From contig JABWDB010000032.1 in the NCBI GenBank assembly GCA_019614645.1, positions 868,001 to 932,000 of the forward strand: a DNA stretch of 64,000 nucleotides. Direction: 5' to 3'. The notes below the pieces were generated by a model that was given only the letters and a program-made list of their open reading frames with translations, did not search any database and had not been told where the DNA came from. Numbering within the stretch: position 1 is the stretch's first letter; each line of letters begins with the position of its first letter. This DNA comes from Stratiolaelaps scimitus (lineage: Eukaryota; Arthropoda; Arachnida; Mesostigmata; Laelapidae). The position numbers and the translations under genes were made by a program. Positions 63,704-64,000 of the stretch are shown here, one piece after another.

Positions 63704-64000
63704 GTTGGTTTTGCGTTTCGATTCGGCCTGGGGGACAATGGTGACGCTGCAGCGGACGATGATGATGACAACGACGACGACAGCGGAACTTTTGCGAAAC
63801 GCTATCGCTATTGACAATGCTGTGTTCGCTTCAGAGCAACGTGACCATTTATCTGTCAGTGTGCTGTTGTCGTCGCCATGCAGACGTGAATATCAGAGGG
63901 ACGAGTTCGGCTAAGTCTATCGACGGTCCCGCTGCTAGCGAATCCGTAGGCTTGTATGTGTGTGTGTGAGCCCTGATGCCTCCAGTCAAGAAGCATCGGT
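63704..64000 (+). other. Start of the intron after exon r
   Basis: Begins GTTGGT. It holds short GA/GAC-rich stretches and (GT)n near 63956-63968. No further exon lies within the window. Confidence 0.6.

Larger units (their letters stand above)
61393..63525 (+). other. Intron q (2.1 kb)
   Basis: Holds a full family B SINE (61656-61896), (TA)n at 61623-61641 and a family A SINE (63370-63524) directly before exon r. The stretch 61910-63360 shows nothing recognisable. Confidence 0.6.

Overview
This is animal nuclear DNA. Eighteen coding exons on the + strand, each bounded by GT/AG splice sites with matching intron phase, join into one open frame of about 1,159 codons. They lie between positions 4422 and 63703, in introns of 0.65 to 17.2 kb full of tRNA-derived SINEs, LINE remnants and (TA)n microsatellites. 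The protein is clearly metazoan. The repeat-rich introns and the protein divergence suggest an arthropod, perhaps a chelicerate such as a mite or tick, but the window alone does not prove the lineage.

The gene is an LRP4 (MEGF7) orthologue, a large single-pass receptor of the LDL-receptor family. The order of modules is two LDLa repeats (exons a, b), an EGF (c), a calcium-binding EGF (d), YWTD propeller 1 (e-g and the start of h), an EGF (h), propeller 2 (i-l), an EGF fused to the start of propeller 3 (m), the rest of propeller 3 (n-p), an EGF (q) and the start of propeller 4 (r). The signal peptide and earlier LDLa repeats would lie upstream of the window. The rest of propeller 4, the membrane segment and the cytoplasmic tail would lie downstream. 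In vertebrates LRP4 binds agrin and activates MuSK at the neuromuscular synapse, and it modulates Wnt signalling. In flies it acts at synapses.

Almost everything else is intronic. I recognise at least four retroposon families. Family A is a tRNA-derived SINE whose 3' tail (GAGAACTTAAGCATTG...AATAAACC) matches the 3' UTR of a LINE present here. Family B is a second tRNA-derived SINE. Family D is a very short poly-A retroposon whose 3' hairpin (CTGAGxGTCAGC, then CGAAAA) is shared with family B. Family C is 5'-truncated 3' ends of a LINE. There are also degenerate reverse-transcriptase fragments, a mariner transposase fossil, a 361-bp tandem duplication containing 35-bp inverted arms, a 28-bp minisatellite and many (TA)n tracts. 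One intronless 148-codon frame on the - strand, in the 17-kb intron, is unexplained.

The sites most worth checking are: the shared SINE/LINE 3' ends; a SINE tail that runs into the splice acceptor of exon r; a triplicated splice donor after exon n; two extra cysteines in the EGF of exon m; and the apparently identical 361-bp duplication. I found no complete second protein-coding gene, functional tRNA, rRNA or CRISPR array.
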